Origin: Paraburkholderia caledonica NBRC 102488
GTDB taxonomy: Bacteria > Pseudomonadota > Gammaproteobacteria > Burkholderiales > Burkholderiaceae
Assembly (NCBI RefSeq): GCF_000685095.1
Contig: NZ_BAYE01000002.1
Location: forward strand, 310,001 to 374,000
Direction: 5' to 3'
Length of the DNA stretch: 64,000 nucleotides
The notes below the pieces were generated by a model, which saw only the letters and a list, made by a program, of their open reading frames with translations, searched no databases and was not told the DNA's origin. The translations under genes and the position numbers were made by a program. Of the stretch, positions 19,018 through 28,350 are shown one piece after another (the first letter of the stretch is position 1; the number at the start of each line of letters is the position of its first letter).

Positions 19018-20237
19018 GACGCCCCCTTCGTGTTCTTCTGCGGTTGCGCGATCTCGACATGATCGCCGTCCGCAATCGAATCACTCGGGTTGATGATCAC
19101 TCTGTCGTTTCCATCGATCCCGCTTTCTATCTCGAGCGTCTGCCCGAGATCCTGCGCGATCACGATCTTGCGCAACTGCACAATGCCTTTCACGTCGACG
19201 ACCGCAACCCGCGGACCCTCGGCGCGAAACAGCAATGCGTTGCCAGGCACCATCCATTGCGCGCGGGCAGCCGACGGCAGCGCCACTTGCACATAAGCAC
19301 CCGGACGCAGCTTGCTATCGGGATTCGGCAATGTCACTTCGACTTGCAGCGAGCGAGTCGGCACGTCGATCGCGCCCGAGATATGCGTGACGGTGCCATG
19401 AAACTGCTGGCCGGGAAGTTCGGCCTGCGTGACCACCACGTTCTGGCCGACCGACACGTTCTGCGCATACGCCTGCGGCAATTGCACATAAACCCGCAGC
19501 GGGTCCGACTGCGCTAGCGCGAACAGCGCCCGGCTCGTACCGCTACCCGCATCGATCAGATCGCCTACGTCGACGTTGCGTTGCGTGACCACGCCCGCAA
19601 ACGGCGCGACGATCCGCTTGAACGATTCGAGCTGGCGCAAGCGCTGGACGTTGGCGTCGGCGGCGGCCAGGTTCGCCACGTCCTGCGTATACGTGCTCTG
19701 CCGTTCGTCGAGCTCCTGTTGCGAGACCGCATCACGCTGACGCAATTGCTGCCAGCGTTCGAGCGAGCTCTTCGCAAGCGCGAGACTCGAACTGGTTTGC
19801 TGGCGCTGCGCGAGTGCCTGCGCCAGCTCCTGATCGATTTCCGGCGTATCGAGTTCGGCGAGTAACTGCCCCTGCTTGACGCGCGTGCCGATGTCGGCGT
19901 ACCAGCGCAGCAAATAGCCGGTGGAGCGCGCGAATATCGGCGATTCGACACTGCCGCGCAGCGTGCCCGGCAACGTAGTGCTGCCACCGCCTTCGGCCCG
20001 CGTTGGGCTCGCCACGGTCACATATTGCGTGGCGTTCTGCTTCGTCGTTTGCTCGACGGTGCGGTTTTGCATGAGGTTTGCAATCACGGTGCGCAAGGCT
20101 CCCAATGCGAGCAATGCCAGCATGATCCAGAGGGCGATCTTCGCGCGCTTCCATTCGCGATTGCGCGGCGGCAGTGCATGGCCGCTTTCGGTCTCTCGCG
20201 ACGGAATCGCCAGCGATGCATGAGTTTTTTCGGTCAT
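19014..20237 (-). CDS. RND efflux periplasmic adaptor (membrane fusion protein)
   Basis: A 407-residue adaptor with one N-terminal membrane segment (IALWIMLALLALGALRTVIANL, about residues 32-53). It has a lipoyl-like hairpin (ARSTGYLLRWYADIGTRVKQGQLLAELDTPEI), a coiled-coil hairpin rich in Gln/Ala (about 120-200) and beta-barrel domains (FAGVVTQRNVDVGDLI). It links the permease to the outer-membrane channel. The start codon lies at the end of three tandem 13-base repeats, listed separately, which hold its ribosome binding site. A 92-base gap separates it from the permease gene, and it overlaps the next gene by ATGA. Confidence 0.95.
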   Translation of the reverse strand: MTEKTHASLAIPSRETESGHALPPRNREWKRAKIALWIMLALLALGALRTVIANLMQNRTVEQTTKQNATQYVTVASPTRAEGGGSTTLPGTLRGSVESPIFARSTGYLLRWYADIGTRVKQGQLLAELDTPEIDQELAQALAQRQQTSSSLALAKSSLERWQQLRQRDAVSQQELDERQSTYTQDVANLAAADANVQRLRQLESFKRIVAPFAGVVTQRNVDVGDLIDAGSGTSRALFALAQSDPLRVYVQLPQAYAQNVSVGQNVVVTQAELPGQQFHGTVTHISGAIDVPTRSLQVEVTLPNPDSKLRPGAYVQVALPSAARAQWMVPGNALLFRAEGPRVAVVDVKGIVQLRKIVIAQDLGQTLEIESGIDGNDRVIINPSDSIADGDHVEIAQPQKNTKGAS

Positions 20238-20274
20238 CTCAGTTAGCCATCTCGGTTAGCTAGCTCCGTTAGCC
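20236..20274. repeat. Three tandem 13-bp repeats covering the adaptor ribosome binding site
   Basis: Three imperfect direct copies (plus strand ATCTCAGTTAGCC, ATCTCGGTTAGCT, AGCTCCGTTAGCC) abut the start codon of the efflux adaptor. Read on the minus strand each unit carries GAG or GGAG, and two contain GAGAT(G), so the copies duplicate a possible ribosome binding site. The middle unit also creates a three-codon reading frame (ATG GCT AAC TGA) that ends one base before the real ATG. Copy-number change here could alter translation of the adaptor. Confidence 0.7.
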
Positions 20275-20329
20275 TGGGTAGCCGTTTGCTTCACGTTTCG
20301 GCAATTTTTCTGTTTTTGCCTGTTCGACT

Positions 20330-23300
20330 TCAGGCCGGTTCGCCCGCGCCGCCGTTGTCACTCTCTTCGTGATCCTTCGGATGGCGACGCGCGAGGCGCG
20401 TATGAATGCCAGCGAACACCAGCGGCACGAAAAACAGCGTGGACACCGTCGCAAACAGCAATCCGCCGATCACCGCGCGGCCGAGCGGCGCGTTCTGCTC
20501 GGCGCCTTCGCCGAGACCGAGCGCCATCGGAATCATGCCGATGATCATTGCGAACGCGGTCATCAGCACCGGGCGGATGCGGCTCGCTCCTGCTTCGAGC
20601 GCCGCGGTGAGCGGCGGCGCGCCGGCGGAAAGCCGCTGACGCGCGAACGCAACCATCAGAATACTGTTGGCCGTGGCGACGCCCATCGTCATGATCGCGC
20701 CCGTGAGCGCCGGCACACTCAGATGCGTGCCGGTCAGGAACAGCATCCACACAATGCCGGCGAGAGCCGCAGGCAAAGCGCTCACGATAATGAGAGGATC
20801 GACCCACGACTGGAAATTCACGACGATCAGCAGGTACACGAGCACGATCGCCATCGCCACGCCTAGGCCGAGCCCGAAATAGGAACTGCGCATCGTCTGT
20901 ACCTGGCCGCGCACGGTGATCTGGCTCCCGCGGGGAAGCGACGCGCGCGCCTGTTCGACGAGCTTGTCGACCTGATCCGCGACGCTTCCCAGGTCGCGTT
21001 TATCGACGCTCACGTAAAGGTCGATGACCGGCCTGATGTTGTAGTGCGTGACTACCGCGAACTGGTTTTGCGGCTGCACGCGCACAAGGTTGCCGAGCAG
21101 TTGCGTCGGCCCCGTTGCCGAGGCCGACACCGGCGTGCGCAACAGGTCGTCGATCGACGAAATGCTGTACTGCGGCGTTTGCACTGCAACGTTGTACTCG
21201 ACCCCATTGCGGTCGTTGTACCAGAAGCCCGGCGACGTCTGCGAACTTCCCGATAGCGAAATCAGCACGTTCTGCGCGACATTGCTGGCCGTGAGGTTGA
21301 GTTGCTGCAAACGGGTGCGATCCATTTGCAGGTTGATGGCGGGCTCGTCGAGTTTCTGCTGGATGTGCGTGTCGACGGTGCCTGGAATCATGCGCACCTG
21401 TTTGAGCAGCTTGCGCGCGACGTCGAAGTTGCCCTGTTGATCCGCGCCGGCGATCTGTACATCCACGGCTGCCGGAAGCCCGAAGTTGAGAATTTGAGTA
21501 ACGATGTCCGCCGGCTGAAAGAAAAACTCCACGCCCGGAAAACGTTGTGGCAGCAAGGCCCGCAGCTTGTCCACATAGAGTTGTGTCGGCTCGTGACCTT
21601 CTTTCAACGCGATCTGTATTTCGCCGTCGAGCGTGCCGATCGTCCCCGCATTGCTGTACGAAAGGTTGATACCGCTGTACGGCAAACCAAGGTTGTCGAG
21701 GATCGTGCCGAGTTCTTTCTCGGGCACGACTTCGCGGATCACCTTTTCGACTTCATCGGCAAGACGTGCGGTTTCCTCGATCCGTGTGCCCGTCGGCGCG
21801 CGCATATGCAAGCGGATATTGCCTGCGTCGACACTCGGGAAGAAGTCTTCGCCCAGCACGAATGCCAGCCCCATCGACACCACGCAAAAGCCGAGAAAAA
21901 CGCTGCCGAAGCGGGCACGGCGCACGAGCAGACTGCTGAGAATGACGATGTAGGCGGCCCGCATGCGCTCGAAGCCGTTATCAAAGCGCCGATAAAGACG
22001 TGCGAACAAACTCGGCTTCGCATCGGCTTTCGGCTTGTGCGCGTGGCCCATCAGCAGCATGGCCAGCGTGGGCACGAGTGTGCGCGACAGAACGTACGAC
22101 GCAAGCATCGCGAAGACCACCGCTTCGGCGAGCGGCACGAACAGGTAGCGCGCCACGCCGGTCAGAAAGAACATGGGCACGAAGACGATGCAGATACACA
22201 GCGTCGAGACGAGTGCCGGAATGGCGATTTCACCTGCGCCTTCCAGAATCGCATCATGCAGGTTGGTGCCCATATGCAGATGCCGTTCGATGTTCTCGAT
22301 CGTTACGGTCGCATCGTCGACGAGGATACCCACCGCGAGCGCGAGGCCGCCGAGCGTCATGATGTTGATGGTCTGCCCGAGCGCATGCAAAGCGATTAGC
22401 GAGGACAGGATCGACAACGGAATCGAAATTGCGATGATGCAGGTGCTGCGCCAGTTGCCGAGAAAAAGCAGAATCATCGCGGCGGTCAGCGCCGCGGCTA
22501 CCACCGCCTCGCGGACCACGCCCTGCACTGCCGCTTTCACGAACACGGACTGGTCGAACAGCGCGGTAATCTTCAGATCCGGCGGAAGCGCCGCACGTGC
22601 GGCGGGCAGCAAGCCGTGCAGCGTGTTGACGATCGAGAGCGTCGACGCGCTGCCGTTTTTCAGCACCGACATCAACACGCCGCGATGGCCGTTCTCGCGA
22701 ACAATATTGGTTTGCGGCGAAAAACCGTCGCGCACGTGAGCGACTTCGCGCAGATAGGTCGTCGCCCCGTTGACCGTGCGCACCGGAATATCGTTGAGCC
22801 CTTCGAGCGTGGACGGCGAGCCGTTCATGTTGATCGTGTATTCCTTCGGTCCGATCTTCGCCGTGCCGGTGGGCAGAATCAGGTTTTGCGCGTTGAACGC
22901 GCTGACCACGTCCAGCGGGGTGAGACCTTTGGAGAGCAACGCGCGTGTGTTGAGGTCGACGGAGATCAGCCGCGATTTGCCGCCATACGGATAAGGCACG
23001 GCCGCGCCGGGGATCGTCACCAGCTGCGGCCGCAGGAAGTTCAGCGCGGTATCGTTGAGCTGTTGCTCGGAGAGCTTGGTGCTCGACAGGCCCAGCTGAA
23101 TCACCGGAATGCTGGAGGCCGAATAACTGATCACCAGCGGCGGCGTGGCGCCCGGCGGCATCTGCTTGAGCTGCGCCTGTTCAACGGCCACCGTCTGCGC
23201 AATCGCGGTCTGTATGTTCGCGGTCGGCTGCAGAAACACCTTCAGGATCGTGATGCCCGCGAGCGATTGCGACTCGATATGCTCGATGTCGTTGACGGTG

Positions 23301-23518
23301 GTGGTCAGACTGCGTTCGTTGACCGAGGCGATCCGGTGGGCCATGTCCTCGGCGGACAAGCCGTTGTATGTCCAGATGATGCTGACCACCGGAATGTTGA
23401 TTTCCGGGAGCACATCGACCGGCGTGGTGAACAGCACGAAAGGCGTCGCCAGCACGATCAGAATGGCCATCACGATGAACGTGTACGGCCGCTTAAGCGC
23501 AACGTTGACAATCCACAT
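20330..23518 (-). CDS. RND efflux permease (HAE/CzcA-like, AcrB fold)
   Basis: A 1062-residue proton-driven inner-membrane pump with 12 expected membrane segments and two large periplasmic loops. The N-terminus MWIVNVALKRPYTFIVMAILIV is typical. Segment 4 contains GILVDDATVTIENIERHL, with the paired aspartates that relay protons, and FVPMFFLTGVARYLFVPLAEAV follows. The second half repeats the pattern (GAIMTMGVATANSILMVAFARQ). It is the promoter-proximal gene of the unit permease, adaptor, outer-membrane factor, response regulator, kinase. The DD pair and general sequence fit a drug- or solvent-type pump better than a classical CzcA, but the CusRS-like regulators leave metals possible. Confidence 0.94.
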   Translation of the reverse strand: MWIVNVALKRPYTFIVMAILIVLATPFVLFTTPVDVLPEINIPVVSIIWTYNGLSAEDMAHRIASVNERSLTTTVNDIEHIESQSLAGITILKVFLQPTANIQTAIAQTVAVEQAQLKQMPPGATPPLVISYSASSIPVIQLGLSSTKLSEQQLNDTALNFLRPQLVTIPGAAVPYPYGGKSRLISVDLNTRALLSKGLTPLDVVSAFNAQNLILPTGTAKIGPKEYTINMNGSPSTLEGLNDIPVRTVNGATTYLREVAHVRDGFSPQTNIVRENGHRGVLMSVLKNGSASTLSIVNTLHGLLPAARAALPPDLKITALFDQSVFVKAAVQGVVREAVVAAALTAAMILLFLGNWRSTCIIAISIPLSILSSLIALHALGQTINIMTLGGLALAVGILVDDATVTIENIERHLHMGTNLHDAILEGAGEIAIPALVSTLCICIVFVPMFFLTGVARYLFVPLAEAVVFAMLASYVLSRTLVPTLAMLLMGHAHKPKADAKPSLFARLYRRFDNGFERMRAAYIVILSSLLVRRARFGSVFLGFCVVSMGLAFVLGEDFFPSVDAGNIRLHMRAPTGTRIEETARLADEVEKVIREVVPEKELGTILDNLGLPYSGINLSYSNAGTIGTLDGEIQIALKEGHEPTQLYVDKLRALLPQRFPGVEFFFQPADIVTQILNFGLPAAVDVQIAGADQQGNFDVARKLLKQVRMIPGTVDTHIQQKLDEPAINLQMDRTRLQQLNLTASNVAQNVLISLSGSSQTSPGFWYNDRNGVEYNVAVQTPQYSISSIDDLLRTPVSASATGPTQLLGNLVRVQPQNQFAVVTHYNIRPVIDLYVSVDKRDLGSVADQVDKLVEQARASLPRGSQITVRGQVQTMRSSYFGLGLGVAMAIVLVYLLIVVNFQSWVDPLIIVSALPAALAGIVWMLFLTGTHLSVPALTGAIMTMGVATANSILMVAFARQRLSAGAPPLTAALEAGASRIRPVLMTAFAMIIGMIPMALGLGEGAEQNAPLGRAVIGGLLFATVSTLFFVPLVFAGIHTRLARRHPKDHEESDNGGAGEPA

Positions 23519-23730
23519 GAAACGCGCCTGAGTAAAGTGCAGGTGACTGCCGTGAGCAGGTAAGGATGGAGAACTGGCGCTTATGCTAGATCGCTAGCAC
23601 CAACACCTGCATGACGCGAAAATGGCGAGAATGTCAGGAAGCTAATCGTAAGGAAAAGCCAAGGACGGACGGTCGTCAGTTACGGCCGGCCGCCGTCATA
23701 TTTCAGTCAGCCTACGCTTTTTTCATACCT

Positions 23731-24165
23731 TCACTTCGCGAACAGAGACGACATGTCGGCGAACGCCTTGAATTCGAGCGCATTGCCCGACGGATCGAGA
23801 AAGAACATGGTCGCCTGTTCGCCGACTTCGCCCTTGAAACGCACATGCGGCTCGATGATGAAGTCGATGCCCGCTTTCTGCAGCTTGTCCGCGGCGGCCT
23901 GCCATTGCTCCATTGAAAGCACGGCGCCGAAGTGGCGCACCGGCACGGCGTCGCCGTCCACCTTGCTGGTCTGGCGGTGGCCCACTTCTTCCGGCGCGAG
24001 ATGCGCGACTATCTGGTGCCCATAAAAGTTGAAATCGACCCATTGCTCGGAACTGCGCCCTTCGGGGCAGCCGAGCAATTCGCCATAAAACTCGCGCGCA
24101 GCGGCGAGACTATGAACAGGAAACGCCAGGTGAAACGGCGGCAAGACGGTGTCGGCAACGCTCAT
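23731..24165 (-). CDS. VOC-family (glyoxalase/dioxygenase-like) protein
   Basis: A 144-residue protein with the beta-alpha-beta-beta-beta repeats of the vicinal oxygen chelate superfamily: [22 protein letters not shown] in the first half and [20 protein letters not shown] with [15 protein letters not shown] in the second. The candidate metal ligands are the first His (PPFHLAF), another His (VRHFGAV) and the final Glu (ALEFK). The ATG at 24165 is chosen because the protein then starts like other family members; an upstream in-frame start adds 22 residues that look untranslated. It is divergent from a LysR gene, which suggests that regulator controls it. The substrate is unknown. Confidence 0.85.
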   Translation of the reverse strand: MSVADTVLPPFHLAFPVHSLAAAREFYGELLGCPEGRSSEQWVDFNFYGHQIVAHLAPEEVGHRQTSKVDGDAVPVRHFGAVLSMEQWQAAADKLQKAGIDFIIEPHVRFKGEVGEQATMFFLDPSGNALEFKAFADMSSLFAK

Positions 24166-24325
24166 GATGTGAGGCTCGCTGGTTGAGTAGGTGATGCGGT
24201 TGATGATTTCGACGGCAACCTGCCTGAGCAACGTGCCTGAGTCGCCATTAGCTTAACCACAATTAAAATTGGTGAAAAACGATATATATTTGATCTGACC
24301 AACACGAGAACCGATCAATCGAAGC

Positions 24326-25201
24326 ATGCTTTCCGAACTCAAAACCTTCATTGCCGTGAGCCAGTACGGCACTTTTTCCGGCGCGGGGGCTCGCATCGGG
24401 CTCACGCAGTCGGCCGTCAGCGCGCAGATGCAGCGGCTCGAAGAAGAGCTTGGCTTTGCGCTGTTCGATCGCACGGGCCGCTCCGCCACGCTTAACGACG
24501 CAGGACGCGAAACGCTCGCGCTCGCCGAAGAAATGATGACGCTCTACGCGCGCCTGTCCGAACGGGGCACGGTCGCGGCGGAGAGCGGCATGCTGCGGAT
24601 AGGCGCCATTGCGTCGGCGCAAGTGTCATTTCTCGCGACTGCACTGTCGCGCTTTCGGGTGGACCGTCCCGGCTGGCGAATTCGCGTCGTGCCCGGCGTA
24701 TCGCTCAATCTGCTCGGGCAGGTCGACTCGGGCGAACTCGATCTGGCCGTCATCATCAAGCCGCCATTTGCGCTGCCCTCGGAACTGGAATGGCGCACGC
24801 TCGTCACTGAACCGTTCGTGCTGCTCGTGCCGAAAGCGCTCGCGCGCGGCAAGCGATCGTGGCGCGAACTGTTGAAAAGCGAGCCGTTTATCCGCTACGA
24901 CCGCACCTCGTTCGGCGGGCGCCTGGTCGACCGCTTTCTGCGGCGCTCGCGGCTGAATGTACAAGACGTGCTGGAACTCGACGAATTGCAGGCGATCGTG
25001 CAACTGGTCGCGCGCGGCATCGGCGTCGCGTTGATCCCTGACACTGCGGGCCTCGGCAACTGGCCCGCCGGAGTGGCCGCCCTATCGCTCGAAGAGGCTA
25101 CGTTTCACCGGGAAATAGGCCTCGTGCAGCGTCCGCGGCATAGCCGGCAGGCGGTGGCAGGCGCGCTCGCCGAGTGCATCGGCACGGCGGCGAACCAATA
25201 A
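24326..25201 (+). CDS. LysR-family transcriptional regulator
   Basis: A 291-residue regulator. The N-terminal winged helix-turn-helix (ELKTFIAVSQYGTFSGAGARIGLTQSAVSAQMQRLEEELG, about residues 3-42) is typical of the family, followed by a periplasmic-binding-protein-like effector domain. The 160-base gap to the divergent VOC gene is AT-rich around 24255-24295 and would hold a shared operator, the usual arrangement for LysR proteins and their targets. A LysE-type exporter gene lies 124 bases downstream on the same strand and is a second possible target. Confidence 0.93.
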   Translation: MLSELKTFIAVSQYGTFSGAGARIGLTQSAVSAQMQRLEEELGFALFDRTGRSATLNDAGRETLALAEEMMTLYARLSERGTVAAESGMLRIGAIASAQVSFLATALSRFRVDRPGWRIRVVPGVSLNLLGQVDSGELDLAVIIKPPFALPSELEWRTLVTEPFVLLVPKALARGKRSWRELLKSEPFIRYDRTSFGGRLVDRFLRRSRLNVQDVLELDELQAIVQLVARGIGVALIPDTAGLGNWPAGVAALSLEEATFHREIGLVQRPRHSRQAVAGALAECIGTAANQ

Positions 25202-25325
25202 AACGCGGCGTAGACGAAGCATTGCCCACGAGTGTTCCGATCGACGCGCGTTCAACTGTATCTGTGCGCTGAATGCTTCGGCGCGCAGAATCGTCGTTCC
25301 CACTGTCCGCCCCGAGTTGCAGCCC

Positions 25326-25964
25326 ATGACGCCCACTGCCTTTCTCACCGCCGATGTCCTGATCGCCTATAGCGCCTACTTCGTCGGCACGGCAAGCCCC
25401 GGCCCGAGCAATCTGGCGATCATGTCTCTCGCTATGAGCGCGGGGCGGCGCTCGGCGCTCACCTTCGCGTTGGGTGTGGTGTCGGGATCGTTCTTCTGGG
25501 CGCTGCTGGCTTCGCTCGGTTTATCGGCGGTACTCGCCACATGCTCGGAATGCCTCGCGGCGATCAAGGTCGCCGGTGGAATTTATCTGCTGTGGCTAGG
25601 CTTTAAATCGGCGCGCACGGCCTTCGCTCCCGGTGCAATGCCCGCGAGCGAGGCTCGCCGCAACGAGCCGCTCACGCGGCTTTATCTGCGTGGCCTGCTG
25701 CTGCATCTAACCAATCCGAAGGCCGTTCTCGTGTGGATGTCTATCGTGTCGCTCGCCATGTCGCCAGCGGGCGGTACGTCGCATATCGCGCCAATCGTGC
25801 TCGGCTGCATGTGCATTGGCGCGTCCGTGTTCAGCAGTTATGCGCTGCTGTTTTCAACGGCGTCCGCGCGGCGCGTCTACATTGCGATCCGGCGCTGGCT
25901 GGACGGCTCTCTCGCGATCATGTTCGGCATTGCCGGCCTGAAGATGCTGACGTCGAAAAGCTAA
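25326..25964 (+). CDS. LysE/RhtB-family amino-acid exporter
   Basis: A protein of about 212 residues with six hydrophobic segments and the family pattern near the start (YFVGTASPGPSNLAIMSLAMSAGRRSALTFALGVVSGSFFWALLASLGL). It carries LRGLLLHLTNPKAVLVWMSIVS, a conserved loop of the RhtB group. It should export an amino acid or analogue across the inner membrane. ATG 25326 is preferred over a TTG three codons upstream. It ends 5 bases before the stop of the convergent SulP gene. Confidence 0.9.
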   Translation: MTPTAFLTADVLIAYSAYFVGTASPGPSNLAIMSLAMSAGRRSALTFALGVVSGSFFWALLASLGLSAVLATCSECLAAIKVAGGIYLLWLGFKSARTAFAPGAMPASEARRNEPLTRLYLRGLLLHLTNPKAVLVWMSIVSLAMSPAGGTSHIAPIVLGCMCIGASVFSSYALLFSTASARRVYIAIRRWLDGSLAIMFGIAGLKMLTSKS

Positions 25965-25969
25965 CGCGT

Positions 25970-27667
25970 TCATTTCGCAACGGGCTGGTCCACGCCTGCC
26001 GCGCGCAGCGCTTCGTGCAACGTGCCGAAAATACAGCTTTCGTCGATAATCGGCGTGATGCCGTGCCGGTCCATATCCGAGCGTAAATAGGGGTTCACAC
26101 GAGCGAAAATCACCTTGATGCCGCTTCGTTTCAGCACCCCGCATAGTTCGCCCACGGAGCGCGACGCCGAATAATCGAGGTCGGTAATCGCGCTCGCATC
26201 CACCACGAACCAGCGCACCGTGCTCGGCGCGTGGTCGATCAGGCGCCGGGCGTCGTCGACGAAAAAGTGGTCATTCGCATAGAACAGGTCGGCGCCGAAG
26301 CGATACACGATCAAACCCGGCGCAGTCTGTGAGCCGGGAATCGCGGGCACCGGCACCCAGACGCCGTCGTCGCCGGGCGCGAGAATCATCGTATGCGGAC
26401 GGTAGCTGTGGCGCACATGGCGCAGTAACGACAACGCAACCGCTACCAGAATGCCGTGTTCGACGCCGATCAGTACCACGGCTGCGGCTGTGAACACCGC
26501 GAGCGCGAACTCACCCGGACTCTCGCGGCGAATCGCGAGCAGGGTCGTCAGGTCGATCAATCCGACGGCGATTGTGAATACGATGCTTGCGAGAATGCAG
26601 CGCGGCAGATACTGCAAGAACCGGCTGAAAAGCAGCAGAACGACTACCACGACGGCCGCGAATACGATCTGCGCGAACTGGCTGCGCGTGCCGGCTTGAT
26701 CGGCCATCGCAGTCTGCGTCGGACTGCCGTTCACCACGAATGCCCCGGAAAACGCAGCGGCTGCGTTGGCCGCGGCGATGCCGAGCAGGTCGGCATTCGT
26801 GTCGGTCGCTTCGTGGTGACGCTCGGCAAATACGCGGCTCGCCGCGGCGCTTTGCGCGACGATCATCACGAAACACGAGGCGGCAACCGGCACGAGATCG
26901 AGCATCTGCTCCCATGTCACCGACGGCATGCGCAGCGGCGGCAAGCTTCCGGCAACCGGGCCGAGTACTGCGATGCCACGTGCGGCAAAGCCGTACATAT
27001 CGCTCGCGGCGATTCCCGCCACGACCGCAATCAACGGTACCGGCAACCGCGGCCAGACACGTTTGAAGAATAGAACTGCCACGACGACCAGCACGGAAAT
27101 CGCAAGTGTCGGAACATCGAGTCGCGCCCAGTCACGCGCGACGAGAACAAGCTGATCCACACTGCGCGCCGCGTGTCCTGTCAGGCCGAGCATGTCGCCC
27201 AGCATCGCAATGCCCACCTGAACGCCGACTCCGGCAAGAAAGCCTACGAGCACAGTGCGCGACAGGAAGTCGGCTAGAAAGCCCAGTCTGAAAATGCGCG
27301 CGACGAACAACAAGGCAGCGGTGAGCAATGCGACCATCGCGGCGAGCGACGCGTATTCCGCGCTCGAAACCGGCGCCATGGTCGACAGGCGACTCGCGAA
27401 GATGGTGGCGGTGGCTGAATCCGCTGCGACGACGAGATGCCGCGACGCACCGAAGAAGGCAAACGCAATAAGCGGCAGAAAGACGGTGTAAAGGCCGGTA
27501 ACAGCCGGCATGCCGGCAATGCGCGCGTAGCCGAGCACCTGTGGGATGTCCATCGACGCGAGTTGCACGCCCGCCAGCGCATCGCGTAACGCCGCCGTGC
27601 GGCTCAATGGAAGCACGCCCTTGAGCACGCTTGCGCGTGTCGCCAGATTTCCCAGAAAGTCTTGCAT
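25970..27667 (-). CDS. SulP-family anion transporter with STAS domain
   Basis: A 565-residue inner-membrane transporter. The first part has 10-12 membrane segments with the SulP signature region near the start (LAGVQLASMDIPQVLGYARIAGMPAVTGLYTVFLPLI), and the sequence FSGAFVVNGSPTQTAMADQAGTRSQFAQIV lies mid-protein. From about residue 440 a soluble STAS domain follows (GLIVYRFGADLFYANDHFFVDDARRLI, VRWFVVDASAITDLDYSASRSV). Sulfate, bicarbonate or a dicarboxylate could be carried; the sequence does not decide. No carbonic anhydrase or sulfur gene is adjacent. The ATG at 27667 fits the usual family start, although its ribosome binding site is weak. Confidence 0.92.
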   Translation of the reverse strand: MQDFLGNLATRASVLKGVLPLSRTAALRDALAGVQLASMDIPQVLGYARIAGMPAVTGLYTVFLPLIAFAFFGASRHLVVAADSATATIFASRLSTMAPVSSAEYASLAAMVALLTAALLFVARIFRLGFLADFLSRTVLVGFLAGVGVQVGIAMLGDMLGLTGHAARSVDQLVLVARDWARLDVPTLAISVLVVVAVLFFKRVWPRLPVPLIAVVAGIAASDMYGFAARGIAVLGPVAGSLPPLRMPSVTWEQMLDLVPVAASCFVMIVAQSAAASRVFAERHHEATDTNADLLGIAAANAAAAFSGAFVVNGSPTQTAMADQAGTRSQFAQIVFAAVVVVVLLLFSRFLQYLPRCILASIVFTIAVGLIDLTTLLAIRRESPGEFALAVFTAAAVVLIGVEHGILVAVALSLLRHVRHSYRPHTMILAPGDDGVWVPVPAIPGSQTAPGLIVYRFGADLFYANDHFFVDDARRLIDHAPSTVRWFVVDASAITDLDYSASRSVGELCGVLKRSGIKVIFARVNPYLRSDMDRHGITPIIDESCIFGTLHEALRAAGVDQPVAK

Positions 27668-28350
27668 ACGCGATGCCGCCCCAAACTCAGGTTATCGCGC
27701 ATCGTGCCGCGATTCGGTACCTGAAGGCAAGGCCCGCGGACCAGACCGGCCACAGCTGAAGGCCGGCAACGGCACTTACCTGCCCGTGTCGGCGAAAATC
27801 GCGGCGTTGAATCAACGTTTGAAGTGACCTGTGCGCGGATCGACATGCCGCGCGAAACCGAACAGCGCCGCAATGCAGATCGGACAGGCGATAAAGAAAA
27901 CCGCCAACATCTCAGACCCCGTAACCAGTTTTCGTTGCCCCCAAGTCTACGCGATAAGGTCGCGGAGACAATGCGCGAAAACCGCACAGCACTGTTGCGG
28001 ACTATTACACCATTGGCAAGCAGCAGCGCATTTTAGCCCGTGAAATAGCGGGTAAAACTGCAAAGCGTTTCGTCGGAACAGATGCCGGTGGTACAAGTGG
28101 GATCGCGCAAACGTTGTCGCGGCTACCGCGTCGCCAGGAGCGCCAGCATTCCAGTTCGGTGCGCGAGGAACGTGTTTTTGACGCGGGCATCCGTGAATCG
28201 TGCTGGGTCGTGTGGCAGCAGCGACTCGCGTCAATAAAGAGCCGCGCGAGCGCAGCGTTTATAATCCGGCATGACTCGAATCCCGCACCACTTCTCCCCG
28301 CCTGCCGCCGCGCACGGCTGCCGCGCCTGCCGCCACATTCGGGCGGTCGC
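27668..28350. other. Intergenic region between SulP and RIO genes
   Basis: About 680 bases with divergent neighbours. The only candidate gene is the 32-codon membrane protein listed at 27812-27910. A plus-strand frame running into the RIO kinase from 28114 has an Arg-rich composition unlike the kinase and no ribosome binding site, so it is regarded as leader sequence. Promoters for both flanking genes should be here, but none was clear. Confidence 0.45.
27812..27910 (-). CDS. Candidate 32-residue single-pass membrane protein
   Basis: A short frame starting ATG at 27910 encodes a hydrophobic helix of about 19 residues with a Cys-Pro-Ile-Cys motif (MLAVFFIACPICIAALFGFA) and a short basic, polar tail ending FKR. 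The composition is that of a real small membrane protein rather than of random high-GC sequence, and it lies in an otherwise empty gap. Against it, the ribosome binding site is weak and the length is near the limit of what can be judged. It has the same strand as the downstream SulP gene, 145 bases away. No function can be assigned. Confidence 0.35.
   Translation of the reverse strand: MLAVFFIACPICIAALFGFARHVDPRTGHFKR

Noticed and set aside
21302..22399. Plus-strand frame of 365 codons opposite the RND permease
   Set aside because: The permease has unambiguous motifs over the same stretch; the frame exists because of high GC at third positions.
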